In this document: in pieces, positions 43,586 to 52,552 of the stretch
How positions within the stretch are numbered: position 1 is the stretch's first letter
Layout: every line of letters begins with the position of its first letter
Source: Clostridia bacterium
GTDB lineage: Bacteria; Bacillota; Clostridia; Christensenellales; CAG-314
NCBI GenBank assembly: GCA_036654455.1
Contig: JAVVRZ010000002.1
Coordinates: 124,001 to 188,000 of the forward strand
Length of the DNA: 64,000 nucleotides
Direction: 5' to 3'
Translations under genes and position numbers: made by a program
The notes under the pieces: model-generated
Databases searched by the model: none
What the model saw: only the letters and a program-made list of their open reading frames with translations
Told to the model about the DNA's origin: nothing

Positions 43586-44185
43586 CTAATCTAAATTACA
43601 ACCGCAATAATGTTGACGATAAAGACCGTACTGCTTAGAAAGTTCGCAACTGCGCTTATATCCGTCGTTTTTAGCAAAGTCGCTACACAAAAAATTTACG
43701 TTATTCTCTTGACCTAACGTAATGCCTAACTGATTAATTAAGGTAGAATTTTTATAGGGCGAAACGGTAAGAGTAGTGCAGAAATAATCAAAACCATATT
43801 TGCTTGCATACTTAGCGGAATTTGCAAGTCTAAGCGTTAAGCAAGCTTGGCAACGGCTCCCCCCTTCTTTTTCCTGCTTGATATCGGCAACGGTAGAAAA
43901 GTATTGGCTTTGGTCGTATTCGGGTACGACAAGCTTGACTTGACTATTGTTAGCAAGGTTAAACTCAATTATAAATTTTTGTAGACAGGTTAGTCTAAGC
44001 AAGTATTCTTCTTGCGGTAATATATTAGGATTGTAAAAATATAACGTGATGTCAAAGTGGTCTACAAGACTCTCTATAACTGCGCTTGTACAAGGGGCGC
44101 AACAAGAATGAAGTAGCAACTTCGGTCTTGTCGTCAACTTGGAAATAGTTTTAAGTAGAATATTTTGATAATTAATTTTGTTCAT
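43586..44185 (-). CDS. queH: Epoxyqueuosine reductase QueH
   Basis: Protein of 199 residues that performs the last step of queuosine synthesis in tRNA. It is the non-homologous replacement for QueG. Conserved Cys motifs are HSCCAPCT at the N-terminus and SRCQACLTLRL in the centre, plus the late YRQHYCGC; these bind the Fe-S and Fe site. KYGFDYFCTTLTVSPYKN is characteristic. The start has only a weak ribosome site. The neighbouring genes are not related. Confidence 0.93.
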   Translation of the reverse strand: MNKINYQNILLKTISKLTTRPKLLLHSCCAPCTSAVIESLVDHFDITLYFYNPNILPQEEYLLRLTCLQKFIIEFNLANNSQVKLVVPEYDQSQYFSTVADIKQEKEGGSRCQACLTLRLANSAKYASKYGFDYFCTTLTVSPYKNSTLINQLGITLGQENNVNFLCSDFAKNDGYKRSCELSKQYGLYRQHYCGCNLD

Positions 44186-44288
44186 TTTTTAAAAAAACTT
44201 AGCCTCTTTAATTTTTTGTTTTTGCCTATGTAACCGTCAATTTTTGCCTTGCTAATTTTTGTATTTTACTTACTTGTTTTGTCTTGTT

Positions 44289-44356
44289 CTTTACTTTGTT
44301 TATTGTTTTTTGCGTTCTTTTGTTTTGCTCTTTACTTTGTTTATTGTTTTTTGCGT
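44289..44356. repeat. Tandem duplication at the thioesterase gene end
   Basis: CTTTACTTTGTTTATTG... occurs at 44289-44315 and again at 44330-44356, a 27-base identity at a 41-base distance. The second copy includes the stop and last codons of the thioesterase gene; the first lies just downstream of it. A local slippage duplication is the simplest reading. Confidence 0.7.
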
Positions 44357-45069
44357 AGGACAAATTCGGCTACGACATTAGGTTTGTCAGCTACAAAAGT
44401 TTTGAAATAGTAAGTCTTGACATCGCCTTTTTCAACCGAGTACGAATAAATATCAATAGGACTATTAAGGGGCGCTTCGGCAATATAGTGAAAGGTCATT
44501 TCGATAGGGTTAAATAAATCTCGGTCGACACAAAAATGATACAGCATATCGGCGTAATTGGTGTTGTTAAGATGCCCGTTACAATCAATCTGCCCATACA
44601 TAACGTTGACTTGCCCAACCTTACTAAATTGAGCGTTAGGCAAGGTTATACGGCGAGAAAGAGTGGTTTGTAGAGGCGGATAAGTCGAGTAATTAGATAA
44701 ATCTACCTCTCCAAAAGGTACAAATCTATTCTTGGCTATTTCTAAAAGAACCCAGATACCGCTAGCCTCAGCGCAAACGACATTGTCCCGTTCAATTACA
44801 TAGGAACGAATATACGTTACGCTACCCGAAAAACTAGCCCAAACTTTTACCGTTAAAACATCGTTAATCGCCATAGGGTGATAAATATTGAGATTAAATC
44901 GGCTTAATATAAAAGCGTAACCGTTGTTAAACAATTCTTGATAACTTGGACGTTGGTCTCGCATTTGTTGATTAGTAGCTTCCTGCATATACCGCACAAT
45001 CGAGCTTGGGCGAGCTATAAAATTTTTATCTACGTCGTGAAGAAACACAACAAACTGGCTTGCGTACAT
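44341..45069 (-). CDS. Acyl-ACP thioesterase
   Basis: Enzyme of 242 residues, a double hot-dog of the plant FatA/FatB family found in Clostridia. It hydrolyses acyl-acyl carrier protein to free fatty acids. FLHDVDKNFIARPSSIVRYM and YAFILSRFNLNIYHP in the first half, and NVMYGQIDCNGHLNNTNYAD (Asn and His site) in the second are typical. The start follows AAGAAGGT. It lies downstream of the biotin ligase operon but is separated by 257 bases. Confidence 0.88.
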   Translation of the reverse strand: MYASQFVVFLHDVDKNFIARPSSIVRYMQEATNQQMRDQRPSYQELFNNGYAFILSRFNLNIYHPMAINDVLTVKVWASFSGSVTYIRSYVIERDNVVCAEASGIWVLLEIAKNRFVPFGEVDLSNYSTYPPLQTTLSRRITLPNAQFSKVGQVNVMYGQIDCNGHLNNTNYADMLYHFCVDRDLFNPIEMTFHYIAEAPLNSPIDIYSYSVEKGDVKTYYFKTFVADKPNVVAEFVLRKKQ

Positions 45070-45325
45070 TATCTACAACCTTCTTAATTATTATTGATAT
45101 AATTATATCACTATTTTGACAAGTTTGCTAAAAAGTTTGGTGAAACTTATAATGTATAACCGTAATTACGCTGTGTTATGCAAAAATTGATAAGTTATTT
45201 TACTCTTAGTAGACCTTAGACTGAAATTTAATAAGTTATGGTTTGTATTTAACAAAATTTAGACCTAATTTAACAATATTAGCTAGGGTAACAAAGCTTA
45301 AACTATGGTAAAAAGCCCTGTATGT

Positions 45326-46084
45326 TTAAGTTTGCAAATTAATCTCGCCATAGTTAAGAATATGTTCTTGATTGCCTACCTTAATGACTAAGGCAAGCTC
45401 GCTTGTCAAGCTGACGGCTGTGCCGACTAAATTTACTTCGTTTTCCGTAAAAGATACGGTCTTGCCTAGCGTTATACAGCTAGCAATATAATCTTGTCTA
45501 AATTTATCTTTAACTAGGTCAAAATTATTTACCAAACTTGCAATCTTTTGAGTTAGTCGCTCGGCTAAAAGCAAAGTATTATAGCGTTTGCCTAAAAGTA
45601 TTCTTATACTTGTAGCCCTGTTGGGCAAAACTGCCAAATCTTTGCTAACGTAATTGACATTGACGCCTACGCCTAACAAAACTATTCTTTGTCCACAATC
45701 TATGCTTTCACATAAAACACCGCATATTTTTTTGCCGTCTATCAGCAAATCATTAGGCCATTTAATTGAAGAAACAATATCTAGCTCGCTAAGCAATTCT
45801 TGTACGGCAAGCGAAACAAGTCCGCTAAGAATAGGTAGGGTCGAGCAATCTTGCCAAGTTGAAAAAAAAGTAAGATAAATACCCTTGCCACGCTTAGAAA
45901 GGAAGGTTCGGTCGAACCTACCCCTACCGCCTGTTTGTTTATTTGCAATTACGCAACCGCAAGTAACACCGCTTAAAGCAAGTTGTTTAGCCTGCGTCAT
46001 TGTGCTAGATAGGCTCGAATAAAAAAAGCAAGGTAAAGATATACCTTGCTTGTCTTTTAAATTGTTAAGAAAAAATTTACGCAT
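45326..46084 (-). CDS. birA: Biotin--[biotin carboxyl carrier protein] ligase
   Basis: Enzyme of 252 residues without the N-terminal DNA-binding domain of E. coli BirA. Blocks are TGGRGRFDRTFLSKRGKG, IYLTF, SIKWPNDLLIDGKKICGVLC and GVGVNVN. Being the last gene of the decarboxylase operon, 11 bases after oadB, it probably serves the biotin carrier made by the same transcript, although it should act on other carriers in the cell. Confidence 0.93.
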   Translation of the reverse strand: MRKFFLNNLKDKQGISLPCFFYSSLSSTMTQAKQLALSGVTCGCVIANKQTGGRGRFDRTFLSKRGKGIYLTFFSTWQDCSTLPILSGLVSLAVQELLSELDIVSSIKWPNDLLIDGKKICGVLCESIDCGQRIVLLGVGVNVNYVSKDLAVLPNRATSIRILLGKRYNTLLLAERLTQKIASLVNNFDLVKDKFRQDYIASCITLGKTVSFTENEVNLVGTAVSLTSELALVIKVGNQEHILNYGEINLQT

Positions 46085-46095
46085 AGATTTGTTTA

Positions 46096-47265
46096 TTATC
46101 CAAATATTGCCATTAAAAAGCCTGCCGCAACTGCCGAGCCTATTACGCCGGCAACGTTAGGTCCCATTGCGTGCATAAGCAAGTAGTTGTCGGGGTTTGC
46201 CCTTCTGCCTTCGCTATTGACCACTCTTGCAGCCATAGGAACAGCCGAAACGCCGGCAGCGCCTATCAAAGGATTAATCTTGCCCTTAGTAATTACGCAC
46301 ATAAGTTTGCCAAGTAGTAACCCTCCGCAGGTTGAACCGATAAAGGCAAGTAGCCCGAGTAAAATAATCTCGATTGTCTTTAATTGTAAAAACGTTGCGT
46401 ATTGAGCCGTAGCGCCAACCGATAAACCTAAAAAGATTGTTACAATATTCATTAAAGAATTTTGCGCCGTGTCGCTAAGTCTTGCCATAACGCCGGATTC
46501 ACGCATTAAGTTGCCAAACATCAAGCTACCTAGCAAGGGAGCTACGCTTGGAAGTAATAGACAAGTTAGAATAATAACCATAATAGGGAATATTATCTTC
46601 TCTTTCTTAGTGACTTCACGAGTTTGCTCCATTACAATAAGACGTTCTTTTTTGGTGGTAAGCAATCTCATAAAGGGTGGTTGTATAAGGGGTATTAACG
46701 CCATATAGGAATATGCCGCAATGGCGATAGGACCAAGTAACTCCGGCGCAAGAGATTTGGTTAGCCAAATTGCCGTAGGTCCGTCAGCTCCGCCGATAAT
46801 GCCTATTGAAGCGGCTTGCGCTCCCGTAAAACCTAACGCAACAGCCAAAAACAAAGCTATGTAAATACCTAGTTGAGCCGCAGCGCCTAAAAGCAAATTG
46901 CGAGGGGCGGAAATTAACGGCCCAAAGTCGGTCATAGCGCCTATGCCTATAAATATCAAACAAGGGTAAAGTCCGGTCTTAACGCCGATATACATAATGT
47001 CAAGTAATCCGCCGTCGTTAAGAACTTTAACATAATCAATTTTACCGCTACCTGCCCAAAGAGAGGGCGTATATACGTTGGAGTTAGGTAAATTTGTAAG
47101 TAGCATACCAATAGCTATGCCCACTAAGAGCAAGGGTTCAAATTTCTTAGCTATTCCTAAGAAAAGCAACAAGCCAGCTATAACAATCATTATGGCTTGT
47201 CTATAATCCATTGTGGCAAAACCGCTAGTTAACCACAAGTTTTTAAAAATTTCAATTATGTCCAT
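46096..47265 (-). CDS. oadB: Sodium-pumping oxaloacetate decarboxylase beta subunit
   Basis: Membrane subunit of 389 residues with about nine helices. It decarboxylates carboxybiotin and drives Na+ out. The conserved site around the Asp in GIIGGADGPTAIWLTKSLAP is present, as are FTGAQAASIG and the C-terminal LLMHAMGPNVAGVIGSAVAA. The length is slightly shorter than the Klebsiella form (about 430), mainly at the N-terminus, as is common in Clostridia. It lies 16 bases after the biotin carrier gene. Confidence 0.95.
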   Translation of the reverse strand: MDIIEIFKNLWLTSGFATMDYRQAIMIVIAGLLLFLGIAKKFEPLLLVGIAIGMLLTNLPNSNVYTPSLWAGSGKIDYVKVLNDGGLLDIMYIGVKTGLYPCLIFIGIGAMTDFGPLISAPRNLLLGAAAQLGIYIALFLAVALGFTGAQAASIGIIGGADGPTAIWLTKSLAPELLGPIAIAAYSYMALIPLIQPPFMRLLTTKKERLIVMEQTREVTKKEKIIFPIMVIILTCLLLPSVAPLLGSLMFGNLMRESGVMARLSDTAQNSLMNIVTIFLGLSVGATAQYATFLQLKTIEIILLGLLAFIGSTCGGLLLGKLMCVITKGKINPLIGAAGVSAVPMAARVVNSEGRRANPDNYLLMHAMGPNVAGVIGSAVAAGFLMAIFG

Positions 47266-47281
47266 ATTAACTCCTTGTCTA

Positions 47282-47707
47282 TTATAGAATTTCTAGAATT
47301 GGAGCTCCTATTGAGATTTGCACGCCCTTAGTTAAGAAAATCTTGCCGATTACGCCGTCACGAGAGGCGGATATTTCATTTTCCATCTTCATAGCCTCAA
47401 TTACAGCAACGCATTGACCCTTTTTTACGCTTTGACCCGTAGTCACTTTAACGTCTACTAGCGTTCCCGGTAGAGGCGAACTAACTAAGGTTGCTCCGCT
47501 AGAAGCTGCTGCAACAGGGGCTACCGCTACAACGGGCGTTGCTACGGGAGCTACCACTGGGGCTACCGCTACGGGAGCTACTACTGGGGCGGTTTGTTGC
47601 GGGGCGATTGTTAACGTTTCGGCTTGCTTTACCGAAAGTACGCTCGCTACGCCTCTATTAACTTCGACTTCATAGGTCTTACCGTTAAGATTAATATTAT
47701 AAATCAT
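47282..47707 (-). CDS. Biotin carrier protein of oxaloacetate decarboxylase
   Basis: Carrier of 141 residues. A short N-terminal domain is followed by a flexible linker rich in Ala, Pro and Val (about 37-68) and a biotinyl domain with the site EAMKMENE (Lys107). In Klebsiella this domain is fused to the alpha subunit; here it is separate. The start is the ATG at 47707, after GGAG; the longer reading lies inside oadG. It lies two bases after oadG. Confidence 0.93.
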   Translation of the reverse strand: MIYNINLNGKTYEVEVNRGVASVLSVKQAETLTIAPQQTAPVVAPVAVAPVVAPVATPVVAVAPVAAASSGATLVSSPLPGTLVDVKVTTGQSVKKGQCVAVIEAMKMENEISASRDGVIGKIFLTKGVQISIGAPILEIL

Positions 47708-47709
47708 AA

Positions 47710-48102
47710 TTATTCTCCTTTGACACGTTTGATACTGACAAATTGTAATTCTTGAACTGGTATTTCGCTTGTATCGGCTACTATCGCCATAATTAATGCG
47801 GCGTCTTGTTCTTCGCAATCATATAGTTTAACGCTTCCTACGCCTATGCCACCCGGTGTTTGTTCGGTAGTTGTGGTAAGAGTCGGTTGGGCGTTAACAA
47901 CGTCTAGATTTGTTTGCGTTGCCGATTGATTTGTTTGCGTTGCCGAATCGGTTGCGGGTTTGCGGTCTTTAAGTAAAAGAGCCATAAGCTTAATCGCATA
48001 CATTAGTAGGGCAAGCACGGCTATAATTAACGCCATACCAACCAAAGAAAGTAATGCAATATTGCCAAGCGATATTTCTTCAAATAATAATAAGCTAGTC
48101 AT
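47710..48102 (-). CDS. oadG: Oxaloacetate decarboxylase gamma subunit
   Basis: Small membrane protein of 130 residues with a single N-terminal helix (about 15-45), a polar linker and a folded C-terminal segment ending QELQFVSIKRVKGE. It anchors the complex and supports assembly. The size and position between oadA and the carrier support the call; sequence conservation in OadG is low. It lies 10 bases after oadA. Confidence 0.85.
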   Translation of the reverse strand: MTSLLLFEEISLGNIALLSLVGMALIIAVLALLMYAIKLMALLLKDRKPATDSATQTNQSATQTNLDVVNAQPTLTTTTEQTPGGIGVGSVKLYDCEEQDAALIMAIVADTSEIPVQELQFVSIKRVKGE

Positions 48103-48112
48103 AGTAACCTCC

Positions 48113-49501
48113 CTACTCTATGCGAGTGATACTGTAAGTAACTGTGCGACTCTCCCTTTCTTCCCTTTCTTCAAAGAATTTTTGCGCAACTGCGGGGAAT
48201 AAAATGTAACTAAGCACGTCTTCTTCGTTTCGAGCAGTCTTACCGAGTTGTTTTGCAGTCTTTTCAAATTCGTCGGGCAAAGTGTCGGCAAAACGTGTGG
48301 TAATTTTTGTTTCGCCTGCAAGCGCCTTTGCTTCAAGCTCTGCGTCGATGGGAGCCGGAGAAAGACCATATTCGCCACGAACATACGCCTTGACTTCTTT
48401 GCTAATACTCTTGTAACGTTCGCCTAACAAAACGTTACTAGCGGCTTGAACGCCAACCATTTGCGACATTGGCGTAACAAGTGGCGGATACCCTAAGTCT
48501 TTGCGAACCTTAGGCGTTTCTTCTAGCACCAAGTCGAGCTTATCAAGCGAATTCTGCGACTTTAATTGAGCTACTAGGTTGCTTAACATTCCGCCGGGTA
48601 CTTTATATACAAGGGCGTCTGTGTCCGTCGCCATCATACGAGGGTTGAGCGAACCGCTAGCTAAATATTTGTCACGAATAGGTTTGAAGTGGTCGTTAAC
48701 TTTTTTAAGTAAATCTAAGTCTATGTCTACTTTATAACCTAATTGTTTAAGAGCGTAAGCAAGCGTTTCGGTTGCTGGTTGACTGCTACCGCCTGAAAAA
48801 CTTGACGTTGCAGTGTCTATAATATCTGCGCCGGCTTCAATTCCCTTTAAATAAGTCATAAATGCAAGACCGGTTGTGCAGTGAGTGTGCAAAATAACGG
48901 GCAACTTAACCGCCGACTTAATAGCTTTAACTAAGTCGTAAGCTTCAAACGGACTCATTACGCCCGCCATATCTTTAATACAAATTGAGTTAACGCCCAT
49001 ATCTTCTAGTTGCTTAGCGTATTTAGCAAAATTTTCAAGCGTATGCACCGGGCTAGTAGTGTAACTTATTGCGCCTGAGACTATTGCTTTACGTTTAAGC
49101 GCTTCATTAATAGATACTTCAAGATTGCGAGGGTCGTTGAGCGCATCAAATATACGAATAATGTCGATACCGTTGTCAACCGACTTAGCCACAAATTTAC
49201 GCACCACATCGTCTGGGTAATGCTTGTAACCAAGTAGGTTTTGCCCACGCAAAAGCATTTGTAATTTGGTGTTGGGCATAGCCTTACGCAACTTTCTAAG
49301 ACGCTCCCATGGGTCTTCGCTTAGATAACGTAGACAGCAGTCAAACACCGCTCCGCCCCAACATTCGACAGAATAATAATTAGCCTTGTCCATTGTTTGC
49401 AAAATTGGTTCAAATTCATCAAAGGCTAAGCGAGTAGCTATCAAAGATTGGTTAGCGTCTCTCAAAACAGTTTCTGTAAATTGTACTTTTTGTTCTTTCA
49501 T
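48113..49501 (-). CDS. oadA: Oxaloacetate decarboxylase alpha subunit (carboxyltransferase)
   Basis: Carboxyltransferase of 462 residues that moves CO2 from oxaloacetate to biotin. It has the aldolase-type barrel with TVLRDANQSLIATR (metal Asp), CIKDMAGVMSP (Lys), and LHTHCTTGLAF (metal His pair), then the conserved PYC_OADA region with VPGGMLSNLVAQL. There is no biotinyl domain. The start was set at the ATG at 49501, after GGAGGAC. It is the first gene of a five-gene operon (oadA, oadG, carrier, oadB, birA). Confidence 0.95.
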   Translation of the reverse strand: MKEQKVQFTETVLRDANQSLIATRLAFDEFEPILQTMDKANYYSVECWGGAVFDCCLRYLSEDPWERLRKLRKAMPNTKLQMLLRGQNLLGYKHYPDDVVRKFVAKSVDNGIDIIRIFDALNDPRNLEVSINEALKRKAIVSGAISYTTSPVHTLENFAKYAKQLEDMGVNSICIKDMAGVMSPFEAYDLVKAIKSAVKLPVILHTHCTTGLAFMTYLKGIEAGADIIDTATSSFSGGSSQPATETLAYALKQLGYKVDIDLDLLKKVNDHFKPIRDKYLASGSLNPRMMATDTDALVYKVPGGMLSNLVAQLKSQNSLDKLDLVLEETPKVRKDLGYPPLVTPMSQMVGVQAASNVLLGERYKSISKEVKAYVRGEYGLSPAPIDAELEAKALAGETKITTRFADTLPDEFEKTAKQLGKTARNEEDVLSYILFPAVAQKFFEEREERESRTVTYSITRIE

Positions 49502-49529
49502 ATTTTTGTCCTCCATTCTTGCCCACTAT

Positions 49530-49558
49530 ATTATAGCAAGGTGTTTTGTCAAATGCAA
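49530..49558 (-). promoter_or_regulatory. Promoter of the oxaloacetate decarboxylase operon
   Basis: On the minus strand TTGCAT and TATAAT are 17 bases apart, ending about 30 bases before oadA. The downstream 160 bases to spmB are AT-rich without clear features. Confidence 0.65.
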
Positions 49559-49721
49559 CACTTATTTAGTAAATTAAAAATAAACTTTATATTTTTATAT
49601 TTAAAACATTCAAAAGTAAAAAATCTTATGTTTTTTTAGTTTTTAATTAGTATAAGTAAAAGAAATTATAATATTTAAAAAAATATAAAAATAAATTAAA
49701 AAAGGCTGTTTTATTGTGAAA

Positions 49722-50228
49722 TTACATAATTCTACATAGCAAACAAGCCAAAATACAACCTATAAACGAGCAAAACAGAGCTATAAGCACAACTTTTGCC
49801 GTTCTACCGACACGAGCGGTCGCAAAGTAAAGAGCCGACACGTAAAACACCGTTTCGGTACTGCCCATAATAATACTAGCGCATCTTGAAACGTAACTAT
49901 CCACCCCATACTTAGCGTAAATATCGCTAAGTAGAGCTAACGACCCGCTTCCGGTAAAAGGACGCAAAATTATTAGATTGACAAGCTCGGTTGGAATGCC
50001 TAGAAGATTAAATAGCGGACTAGTTAAGTCGGTAAGCAACACGTCTAGTCCGGACGCCTTCATAAGGGCTACTGCAATAAATATTGCAGATAAATAAGGA
50101 TAAAGCGAAAAGGAAAGCGAAAGCGATTGTTTTGCGCCCTCTACAAAAGCGTTATAAGCCGACACCTTCTTAATAATACAAATAACTAAAACAATAATTA
50201 TTAAAACAGGAATAAAGTAATTAGCCAT
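49722..50228 (-). CDS. spmB: Spore maturation protein B (SpmB)
   Basis: Membrane protein of 168 residues with four hydrophobic helices. It belongs to the nucleoside-recognition family, and the block RPFTGSGSLALLSDIYAKYG with GSTETVFYV is typical of SpmB. It acts with SpmA in dehydration of the spore core in Bacillus and Clostridium. Presence does not prove sporulation, since the pair persists in non-sporing relatives. It overlaps spmA by eight bases. Confidence 0.9.
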   Translation of the reverse strand: MANYFIPVLIIIVLVICIIKKVSAYNAFVEGAKQSLSLSFSLYPYLSAIFIAVALMKASGLDVLLTDLTSPLFNLLGIPTELVNLIILRPFTGSGSLALLSDIYAKYGVDSYVSRCASIIMGSTETVFYVSALYFATARVGRTAKVVLIALFCSFIGCILACLLCRIM

Positions 50229-50901
50229 TATTTGCCTGCGCTTTTTTAGAGTCGCTAGCCGTTTTGCTTAGCTTGCTTAATTTTTGATTTGACTTTTGAC
50301 CTTGATTTGACTTTTGGTTGGTCGTACTATTTCTATACAGCAAACTTGTTAGACATATACCTATACAAGTGGTGACTAAGGTTGCAATTAAGGTCGGTAG
50401 AGTTATGTCGGCAGGCGAAAGGCTAGAAAAACTTGACCGCATAGAAATAACCGTGCTTGGCAATAACTGTATTGAAGTTGCATTTACTATAAATATCATA
50501 GCAACCGCTCTTGAAGGCGAACGGGAAGTTAACGGCAAACTATTATCTTGGTCTTTGGTTACTTCTTTAATTGCCGATAGCGCCGACGGAGTAGAAGCGT
50601 TAGAAACTCCCAAAAGATTTGCCGAAATATTAAGCGCAATATATTGCGACGCAACCTCGCTAACCGTACCGTAAACTTTACAAATTAACGGTTTAATCAA
50701 ACGAGAAATAAAGTCAACTACCTTAGATTCTTGCAAAATATTAAAAATACCTAACCAAAAACAGTAAATTCCGCAAAGCGAAACGCAAAGAGTCAACGAG
50801 TCCTTGCAAGCATTGACTACGCTAGGAAGAAATAGCGAAATATCCCCGGTTAAAAGCAAAAATATACTAATTGAAATGACAGTTACCCAAATTATATTCA
50901 T
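50221..50901 (-). CDS. spmA: Spore maturation protein A (SpmA)
   Basis: Membrane protein of 226 residues. The family blocks are GIYCFWLGIFNILQESKVVD, NISANLLGVSNASTPSALSA and FIVNATSIQLLPSTVISMRS. The hydrophobic part is followed by a polar tail rich in Asn, Lys, Gln and Ser. It is divergent from metG and is the first gene of the spm pair. Confidence 0.9.
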   Translation of the reverse strand: MNIIWVTVISISIFLLLTGDISLFLPSVVNACKDSLTLCVSLCGIYCFWLGIFNILQESKVVDFISRLIKPLICKVYGTVSEVASQYIALNISANLLGVSNASTPSALSAIKEVTKDQDNSLPLTSRSPSRAVAMIFIVNATSIQLLPSTVISMRSSFSSLSPADITLPTLIATLVTTCIGICLTSLLYRNSTTNQKSNQGQKSNQKLSKLSKTASDSKKAQANNG

Positions 50902-50923
50902 ACATCATTATACTAAAACTTGC

Positions 50924-50952
50924 TTTACATTATTTGTCAAAATTGATATAAT
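50924..50952 (+). promoter_or_regulatory. metG promoter
   Basis: TTTACA and TATAAT are separated by exactly 17 bases, ending 31 bases before the metG ATG. No T-box leader is present in the short gap, so tRNA-sensing regulation is unlikely. Confidence 0.75.
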
Positions 50953-50983
50953 TTGTTTAAATTTAGCAAAGGACGGTAAAAAA

Positions 50984-52549
50984 ATGAAACCTACCTATTA
51001 CATCACTACGCCTATCTATTATAGCTCGGGTAAACTGCATATTGGACACTGTTACACTACTGTTATTTGCGACGCTATCGCAAGATTTAAACGAATGCAG
51101 GGCTATGACGTCTTCTATTTGACAGGAACGGACGAACACGGGCAAAAAGTGGCGGAAAAGGCGGTTTCTAAGGGGGTAACTCCGCAAGAGTTTGTTGACG
51201 AACTATTTATTAAAATTAAAGAATTATGGAAATTACTCAATATTAGTTACACAAAGATTATTCGCACAACCGACGACGACCACGTTAAGACCGTTCAAAA
51301 AGTGTTTAGACAACTTTACGACAAAGGCGAACTTTACAAAGCCGAATACGAGGGCAATTACTGCACCCCTTGCGAGTCATTTTGGACTACGAGCCAATTA
51401 GTTGATGGCAAATGCCCGGACTGCGGTAGAGAAGTCCACCTCGAAAAAGAAGAAAGTTACTTCTTTAAACTGTCTAAATATGCCGACAAACTACTTGCCT
51501 TGTACCAAAAAAATCCCGATATAATCTCGCCGATTGCGCGACAAAACGAAATGGTAAATAACTTTATCAAGCCCGGACTTAAAGATTTGTGCGTATCGAG
51601 AACTTCGGTTTCGTGGGGAGTTCCTGTTGACTTTGACCAAAAACACGTAGTTTATGTTTGGATTGACGCCCTTGTAAACTATATGTCGGCTCTTGGTTAC
51701 TCTCAACCCGACCATAGTCAATTTGACAAATATTTTCCGCCCGACCTTCAACTTGTCGGCAAAGAAATCGTACGGTTCCACTGCATAATTTGGCCTGCGC
51801 TACTTATGGCGTTAGACTTACCATTACCCAAACAAATTTTCGGTCACGGCTGGGTTTTATTTAATTCGGCAAAAATGGGCAAAAGCAGAGGTAACGTTGT
51901 CGACCCCGTTGTACTTTGCAGTAGATACGGCGTAGACGCTTTAAGATACTATCTACTTAAAGAAATTCCTTTTGGTAGCGACGGCAACTTTACTAACGAA
52001 CTATTTTTAAATTCAATTAACGCCGACTTATGCAACAGCTTGGGCAATCTTGTTTCAAGAACAACCGCTATGGTCGCTCAATACAATAACGGCGTAATTC
52101 CTCGCTATAATCTTGCTGACGAACTCGACGACGAACTAATAACTACGGCTAAAAATTGTTATGCGCAAGTCGAGCAACAGGTGGCTAAACCTAATTTACC
52201 CGAAGCTATTGCTTGCATATTTAAACTTGTCAACTGCGCAAACAAATATATTGACAATTCCGCCCCTTGGACGCTTGCAAAAGACCCGTCAAATAAACCT
52301 AGACTTGACACTGTGCTATATAATCTATGTCAATCTATTAGATACGTCGCCGTATTACTTGCGCCGTTTATTCCCGATACGGCTCAAAAAATATATGATA
52401 AACTAGGACAAGGACTTATTCCCGACAATTTTGACAGTCTTAATGACTTTTACAATCTATCTAGTTCGACAGTAAACAAGGGCGAAAACTTATTTGAAAG
52501 GATAAATATTTCAAAAGAGTTGATAGAGCTAGAAAAGCTGGGCGTTTAA
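50984..52549 (+). CDS. metG: Methionine--tRNA ligase
   Basis: Enzyme of 521 residues. It lacks the C-terminal tRNA-binding extension and so resembles the compact MetRS type. The class I signatures are KLHIGH and KMGKSRGN, a KMSKS variant with Gly for Ser. The zinc knuckle is CTPCESFW...CPDCGREV. The start is the ATG at 50984; the longer reading starts inside the divergent spmA gene. It is followed by a TatD-type gene three bases later. Confidence 0.96.
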   Translation: MKPTYYITTPIYYSSGKLHIGHCYTTVICDAIARFKRMQGYDVFYLTGTDEHGQKVAEKAVSKGVTPQEFVDELFIKIKELWKLLNISYTKIIRTTDDDHVKTVQKVFRQLYDKGELYKAEYEGNYCTPCESFWTTSQLVDGKCPDCGREVHLEKEESYFFKLSKYADKLLALYQKNPDIISPIARQNEMVNNFIKPGLKDLCVSRTSVSWGVPVDFDQKHVVYVWIDALVNYMSALGYSQPDHSQFDKYFPPDLQLVGKEIVRFHCIIWPALLMALDLPLPKQIFGHGWVLFNSAKMGKSRGNVVDPVVLCSRYGVDALRYYLLKEIPFGSDGNFTNELFLNSINADLCNSLGNLVSRTTAMVAQYNNGVIPRYNLADELDDELITTAKNCYAQVEQQVAKPNLPEAIACIFKLVNCANKYIDNSAPWTLAKDPSNKPRLDTVLYNLCQSIRYVAVLLAPFIPDTAQKIYDKLGQGLIPDNFDSLNDFYNLSSSTVNKGENLFERINISKELIELEKLGV

Positions 52550-52552
52550 GCA

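Noticed and set aside
50902-50983. T-box or SAM riboswitch upstream of metG
   Set aside because: The gap is only 82 bases and is filled by an ordinary promoter and ribosome site.
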